DNA of 64,000 nt from JALZAI01 sp038207565 (GTDB lineage: Bacteria > Actinomycetota > Actinomycetes > Mycobacteriales > Jatrophihabitantaceae). A program made the position numbers and the translations under genes. Below, piece by piece: positions 60,735-64,000 of the stretch. Position 1 is the stretch's first letter. Every line of letters begins with the position of its first letter. Under the pieces are notes generated by a model. That model was not told the DNA's origin, searched no databases, and saw only the letters and a list, made by a program, of their open reading frames with translations. Location: positions 1 to 64,000 of the forward strand of contig JBBQZQ010000019.1 of the NCBI GenBank assembly GCA_038207565.1, in the 5' to 3' direction.

Positions 60735-61655
60735 TCAGCGGTGTCCGATGCGGTAGGCCGACTGCGCGAGTTCGAAGAGCCGTTCGGTGTCGTACATCGC
60801 CTCAGCGACCGCTGCCGCAGTGGCGGCCAGGAGGCCGACGAGCAGGGCGACCCGCCACAGGGTGAGCCGCGGCGCCGGGCAGCGCAGCGCCTGGACCCGG
60901 TCCGCGACGTCGGCGACGGCGGCACCGAGAACGACGGCGGGCCCGGCGACGCGGGGCCTGGTAGCGGCGCGGGTGAGGGCGTCAGCGACGGTCTCGCGCC
61001 GGCCCGCAGCGGCGGCGTCCTCATCCGCCCAGCGTTCACAGGACAGTGCGAGGGCCCCTGGCAGGCGGCAGAGCAGGGGGTTCACCGCCGCGGCGAGGTG
61101 CGCGACACTCTGGTGGACGTGGTGGCGGTGGTGCAAGTGCGCCCGCTCGTGGGCCAACAGGGCGCGACGCTGGGCACCGTCGAGACTGCGCAGTAGACCG
61201 GTGCTGACGACGATGCGGCCGGGCCGCCCCGGCACCGCCATCGCGACCGGCTCGGCCGTGTCGAGCACCGCGAGTTCACTGTCGATGTCGGGCAGCGAAC
61301 CGGCGAGCCGGTAGGCGTCGCGAACCGCGGCCAGTCGCCTGGTAGCGGCCATGAGGAACCGCGCCGCCAGCAGCACGACCGCGACGGCGGCCAGGACGCC
61401 GACCGGCGCGGCAACCGGGTCATGGTGGCGCAGCGCCGAGCCTGACCAGTGGCCGAAAGCGGACAGTCCCGGTGTCTGAGCGATCAGCGGGAAGGCGAGC
61501 AGCGCCAGCGACGCGCTGGAGCCGACGGCCGCCAGGACACCCCCTCCGGACAACAACCACGTCGATATCCCCGGCGGCAGGGTGCGGGCCAACCCGGGCG
61601 CGGCGAACCCGAACGCGCCGGTCAGCAGGAGAGACAGGTAAATCGACAGCGACAT
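60735..61655 (-). CDS. M56 family membrane metallopeptidase (BlaR1-like)
   Basis: 306 residues. Four membrane helices and the zinc motif HERAH in 'RRALLAHERAHLHHRHHVHQ'; the second zinc ligand probably in 'CERWADEDAAA'. Members lacking a sensor domain, as here, cleave the BlaI repressor in response to envelope signals. Its start coincides with the BlaI stop region (61655). Confidence 0.9.
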   Translation of the reverse strand: MSLSIYLSLLLTGAFGFAAPGLARTLPPGISTWLLSGGGVLAAVGSSASLALLAFPLIAQTPGLSAFGHWSGSALRHHDPVAAPVGVLAAVAVVLLAARFLMAATRRLAAVRDAYRLAGSLPDIDSELAVLDTAEPVAMAVPGRPGRIVVSTGLLRSLDGAQRRALLAHERAHLHHRHHVHQSVAHLAAAVNPLLCRLPGALALSCERWADEDAAAAGRRETVADALTRAATRPRVAGPAVVLGAAVADVADRVQALRCPAPRLTLWRVALLVGLLAATAAAVAEAMYDTERLFELAQSAYRIGHR

Positions 61656-62023
61656 CAGCGCTCACCTCCCGTTCGGTCGCGGTCCAACAGTGCGGCCAAC
61701 GTCGCCTCGTCCTCACGGGTCAGGGTGTTCAGGAACCGGGTGAGCACCGCGGCACGATCGCCGCCCTTGTCCAGCATGACCCGCATCCGCTCGGCAGCCA
61801 GGCCGGCATCGTCCAACAACGGCGTATAGGCATGGGCGCGACCGTTGAGTTCACGGCGTACCGCGCCCTTTGCGTGCAGGCGAGTGAGGATGGTCTGCAC
61901 CGTGGTGTAGGCAAGCCCGCCGGCAAGCGAGTCAGCGACCTCGCCTGCGGTCAGCGGTCGATCCGCCGCCCACAGCGCCGCGAGCACCTCCGATTCGAGG
62001 CTGCCCTTCGCACGTCGTGCCAT
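61655..62023 (-). CDS. BlaI/MecI-family repressor
   Basis: 122 residues. Winged helix 'GSLESEVLAALWAADRPLTA' and 'LAYTTVQTILTRLHAKGAVR', then a helical dimerisation tail. It lacks the long basic C-terminus. AGGAG lies eight bases before ATG 62023. Two operator-like repeats lie 60-105 bases upstream. Confidence 0.92.
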   Translation of the reverse strand: MARRAKGSLESEVLAALWAADRPLTAGEVADSLAGGLAYTTVQTILTRLHAKGAVRRELNGRAHAYTPLLDDAGLAAERMRVMLDKGGDRAAVLTRFLNTLTREDEATLAALLDRDRTGGER

Positions 62024-62084
62024 CCTGGCAGCTCCTGTCCGGTTCACTCGGTCGGCCGAGCCCCCGAGGAGGGCCAGCGCCGCT

Positions 62085-62100
62085 CCTACAGCATAGTAGG
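62085..62100. promoter_or_regulatory. BlaI operator 1
   Basis: CCTACAGCATAGTAGG: five-base arms CCTAC/GTAGG around six bases. Identical in form to the second site, 24 bases away. Placed between blaI and dedA. Confidence 0.7.
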
Positions 62101-62105
62101 GGTAG

Positions 62106-62127
62106 TCTCCTACGTGTATGTAGGAGA
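62106..62127. promoter_or_regulatory. BlaI operator 2
   Basis: TCTCCTAC and GTAGGAGA are perfect eight-base arms around GTGTAT; the core CCTAC-N6-GTAGG equals site 1. The GTAG-containing dyad resembles known BlaI boxes (TACTACA/TGTAGTA type). Two sites at 24-base spacing suggest cooperative binding of two dimers. Confidence 0.78.
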
Positions 62128-62269
62128 TGGGGAAGGGTGCTGAGGTGCAGCTTCGTGACGAGACGCAGGTCCTCGACCGCCGTGTCCGGGACGGCCAGGG
62201 CCGCCGGGCGGGGCCGGGTTGTCGCGGTGGAGTGGGCCGTATCGGTGGCTCGTTGAGCGCGGTGACTCG

Positions 62270-62965
62270 ATGAACGCCGCGATGTCAAGTGTGGCCGTCA
62301 ACCTGCTGGACCCACATTCGTTGCTGTCCTCCTTCGGGGCGCTCGGAGTGGGCGTGGTCCTGTTCGCCGAGACCGGGCTGCTGATCGGATTCTTCCTGCC
62401 GGGTGACTCGCTGCTGTTCACCGCCGGGGTCCTCGCGGCCGCACCGGCGACGGCCGCGCTGCACCTGCCGCTGGCCGGGGTGCTGGTCGCTGCCGCGATC
62501 GGGGCCTGCGCGGGAGCCCAGACCGGTTACCTGATCGGTCGCCGCGCCGGTCCGCCGCTGTTCGAGTCTGCCGACCGGCCGCGGTTACGCGACGGGCGCG
62601 ACCGCGCAGAAACCTACCTGGCGCGCTACGGCTACGCCCGGGCGATCGTGCTGGCCCGCTTCGTCCCGATCGTGCGGACGGTGCTTAATCCGTTGGCCGG
62701 CATCGTCGCCGTCCCGGCTCGGGTGTTCACGCTGTGGCAGGTCATCGGCGGCTTGCTGTGGTCGTTGGGGGTGACGCTGGCCGGCTATTGGCTGGGTTCG
62801 AGCATCCACAACGTCGACCGGTACCTGCTGCCCATCATCGCGGTCATCATCGTCGTCTCGCTGCTGCCGCTGGCGTTCGAGGCGCTGCGCTCGCGCCGCC
62901 GCAGGCACGGCGTCACCCGTTCGGCCCATGACACGGAAATGGAGAACGGCGTTGCTGACAGCTGA
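62270..62965 (+). CDS. DedA family membrane protein
   Basis: 231 residues. 'FAETGLLIGFFLPGDSLLFT', 'GAQTGYLIGRRAGPPLF', and 'ARFVPIVRTVLNPLAGIVAV' are DedA signatures. Recent work links DedA proteins to recycling of undecaprenyl phosphate. The PAP2 gene downstream overlaps it by 38 bases. ATG 62270 has no strong ribosome site. Confidence 0.92.
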   Translation: MNAAMSSVAVNLLDPHSLLSSFGALGVGVVLFAETGLLIGFFLPGDSLLFTAGVLAAAPATAALHLPLAGVLVAAAIGACAGAQTGYLIGRRAGPPLFESADRPRLRDGRDRAETYLARYGYARAIVLARFVPIVRTVLNPLAGIVAVPARVFTLWQVIGGLLWSLGVTLAGYWLGSSIHNVDRYLLPIIAVIIVVSLLPLAFEALRSRRRRHGVTRSAHDTEMENGVADS

Positions 62966-63686
62966 CCACTATCTCGGCGACGCGGGGGACTTCCTGCTGA
63001 TCAACCGCTTCGCCCGCCGCACCGGGTGGCTGCACGGGGCGATGACGTTCTATGCCGGCACGCTCGGCATCGCGATTCTGGCGCTGCTGTTGCTCGCCGG
63101 CTGGTGGCTCGCCCGGCGGCGGCGCGATCCGAAGATGATGGCTGCAGCCGTATGGGCGGCGCTTGGGACCCTCGTCGCGGTCGGGGTGAACCAACCGATC
63201 GTGAGCGCCGTCGCCGAGAAACGACCCTACGCGAGCATCCCGCACATGCTGCTACTGGTTGACCGCTCAAGTGATTACGGGTTCCCCTCCGATCACGCCA
63301 CCATGGCCGGTGCGGTTGCCGCAGGCTTGTACTTCGTCAACCGCCGACTCGGGCTCGCCGCGTGGATCGCCGCCCTGCTGCTCGCCTTCAGCCGGGTCTA
63401 CGTCGGCGCGCATTACCCGCACGACGTGATTGCCGGTCTCGTCGTGGGCGCCGCCGTGATCGTGATCGGCAGGTTCGCCGCCGTTCCGCTGCTGACGTGG
63501 TTGCTCACCCGCCTCGCCGCAACCCCGCTCCGCCCACTGCTCGCCGCCGGCCCGGCAGCCGCGGCTCGACCGGTGCCCGCCGCGAACGCGGGCACGTCAG
63601 CGCTGTCGCGACCCGCGGGCCGACCCGCTGCGCCGAGTACTCACCGAACGGGTGGTGCCCAGGGGACGGGCGCTGACGGGCGCTGA
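62928..63686 (+). CDS. PAP2 family phosphatase (undecaprenyl-diphosphatase, BcrC-like)
   Basis: 252 residues, six membrane helices. Phosphatase motifs 'VAEKRPYASIPH', 'YGFPSDHATMAG' and 'SRVYVGAHYPHDVIAG' are complete. It dephosphorylates undecaprenyl diphosphate or a related lipid. A ~60-residue Pro/Ala tail is added after the membrane domain. The partner DedA genes support a lipid-carrier role. Confidence 0.9.
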   Translation: MTRKWRTALLTADHYLGDAGDFLLINRFARRTGWLHGAMTFYAGTLGIAILALLLLAGWWLARRRRDPKMMAAAVWAALGTLVAVGVNQPIVSAVAEKRPYASIPHMLLLVDRSSDYGFPSDHATMAGAVAAGLYFVNRRLGLAAWIAALLLAFSRVYVGAHYPHDVIAGLVVGAAVIVIGRFAAVPLLTWLLTRLAATPLRPLLAAGPAAAARPVPAANAGTSALSRPAGRPAAPSTHRTGGAQGTGADGR

Positions 63687-63698
63687 CGGGCGTCGAGA

Positions 63699-64000
63699 AT
63701 GACAAGCCTCGTCGACCGGTTGTTCACCCTGAATGCCGTTCTGGTCTACGTGGTGGTCACCGCCCTGGTCTTCGTCGAGGACGCGCTGTTTGTCGGGTTC
63801 GTGATCCCGGGCGAAACGGCCGCGGTACTCGGCGGTGTCATCGCCAGCCAGGGCCGCGTGCAGCTGTGGCTGATGATCGTCTTGGTCGTGGCCGCCGCCA
63901 TCGTCGGTGACACGGTGGGCTACGAGATCGGTCGCCACGTCGGCGTCCGCATCCTGCAGTTGCGCGTGTTGGACAAGCGACGCCGCCGCCTGGACGACGC
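63699..64000 (+). CDS. DedA family membrane protein, cut by window edge
   Basis: ATG 63699 opens 100 residues in view, continuing past the end. 'EDALFVGFVIPGETAAVLGG' and 'VGDTVGYEIGRHVGVRIL' mark a second DedA protein. It follows the PAP2 gene after 12 bases, so the operon reads DedA-PAP2-DedA. Confidence 0.88.
   Translation, partial: MTSLVDRLFTLNAVLVYVVVTALVFVEDALFVGFVIPGETAAVLGGVIASQGRVQLWLMIVLVVAAAIVGDTVGYEIGRHVGVRILQLRVLDKRRRRLDD

Noticed and set aside
1..64000. tRNA, tmRNA, rRNA genes and prophage
   Set aside because: No cloverleaf with a CCA-type acceptor, no rRNA-like sequence and no phage structural genes were noticed by eye; a tRNAscan or Infernal run would be decisive.

Overview
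The window is high-GC DNA from an actinomycete (Actinomycetota). The evidence is gene content and gene order, not GC alone: a mycothiol synthase beside a GlnR-type regulator and the pst/phoU genes, a YgfZ-PabC-nitrobindin-SseC-CysA block in the order seen in mycobacteria, an MptB-type mannosyltransferase, an F420/FMN split-barrel enzyme, and many GTG starts and four-base stop/start overlaps. I cannot name the genus. A non-mycobacterial lineage (Frankia/Nakamurella/Jatrophihabitans-like) would fit, but this is a guess.

Layout. 1-1920 is the end of a carotenoid cluster (polyprenyl synthase tail, crtI). 1921-3900 is a scar region with an aldo/keto reductase fragment, the tail of an IS3-type transposase and an alpha/beta hydrolase of atypical composition. 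3910-12424 is a complete recC-recB-recD operon. 12425-15700 holds a sigma-factor remnant with its former membrane partner and small genes. 15775-17927 is eutBC, followed by a HAD phosphatase and a 5'-3' exonuclease. 19851-26642 is a phenylacetate epoxidase cluster (paaZABCDE on the minus strand, divergent paaI-TetR, with a palindromic operator between). 26692-27188 is a fusion of two dead gene fragments. 27365-31963 has a two-component system, a secreted protein, mptB and a DUF2516 protein. 32050-34400 has an HbhA-like remnant, an XRE regulator with a Pro-Ala tail and a metal-type permease behind a CsoR-like palindrome. 34397-44268 runs through a fluoride channel pair, ygfZ, fur, pabC, a candidate structured RNA, nitrobindin, DsrE, sseC/cysA with a Cys-rich leader peptide, a decayed hydrolase, glnR and mshD. 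44282-49568 is an orphan winged-helix protein plus phoU-pstBACS under a PHO box. 49811-56579 is mixed metabolism: a ChoD-like oxidase, HMG-CoA lyase, F420/FMN oxidoreductase, quinone oxidoreductase, GntR regulator and a PrmC-like methyltransferase. 56590-59454 holds a 10-bp tandem repeat and a Tat/DUF4331/His-rich cassette. 59488-64000 holds an MFS carrier and a BlaI/M56 pair divergent from DedA-PAP2-DedA, with twin BlaI-type operators between.

How the genes work together. The pst genes, phoU and the PHO box form a phosphate uptake unit. The paa genes open the phenylacetyl-CoA ring under a TetR repressor. sseC/cysA and mshD belong to sulfur and thiol metabolism, and the leader peptide suggests cysteine control. 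recCBD supplies double-strand break repair. BlaI/M56 probably senses cell-envelope stress and controls lipid-carrier phosphatase and DedA genes.

No rRNA, tRNA, CRISPR array or intact mobile element was seen. The most unusual points are the number of decayed or fused gene remnants, the structured-RNA candidate at about 38578-38795, the twin BlaI operators and the DUF4331 cassette.
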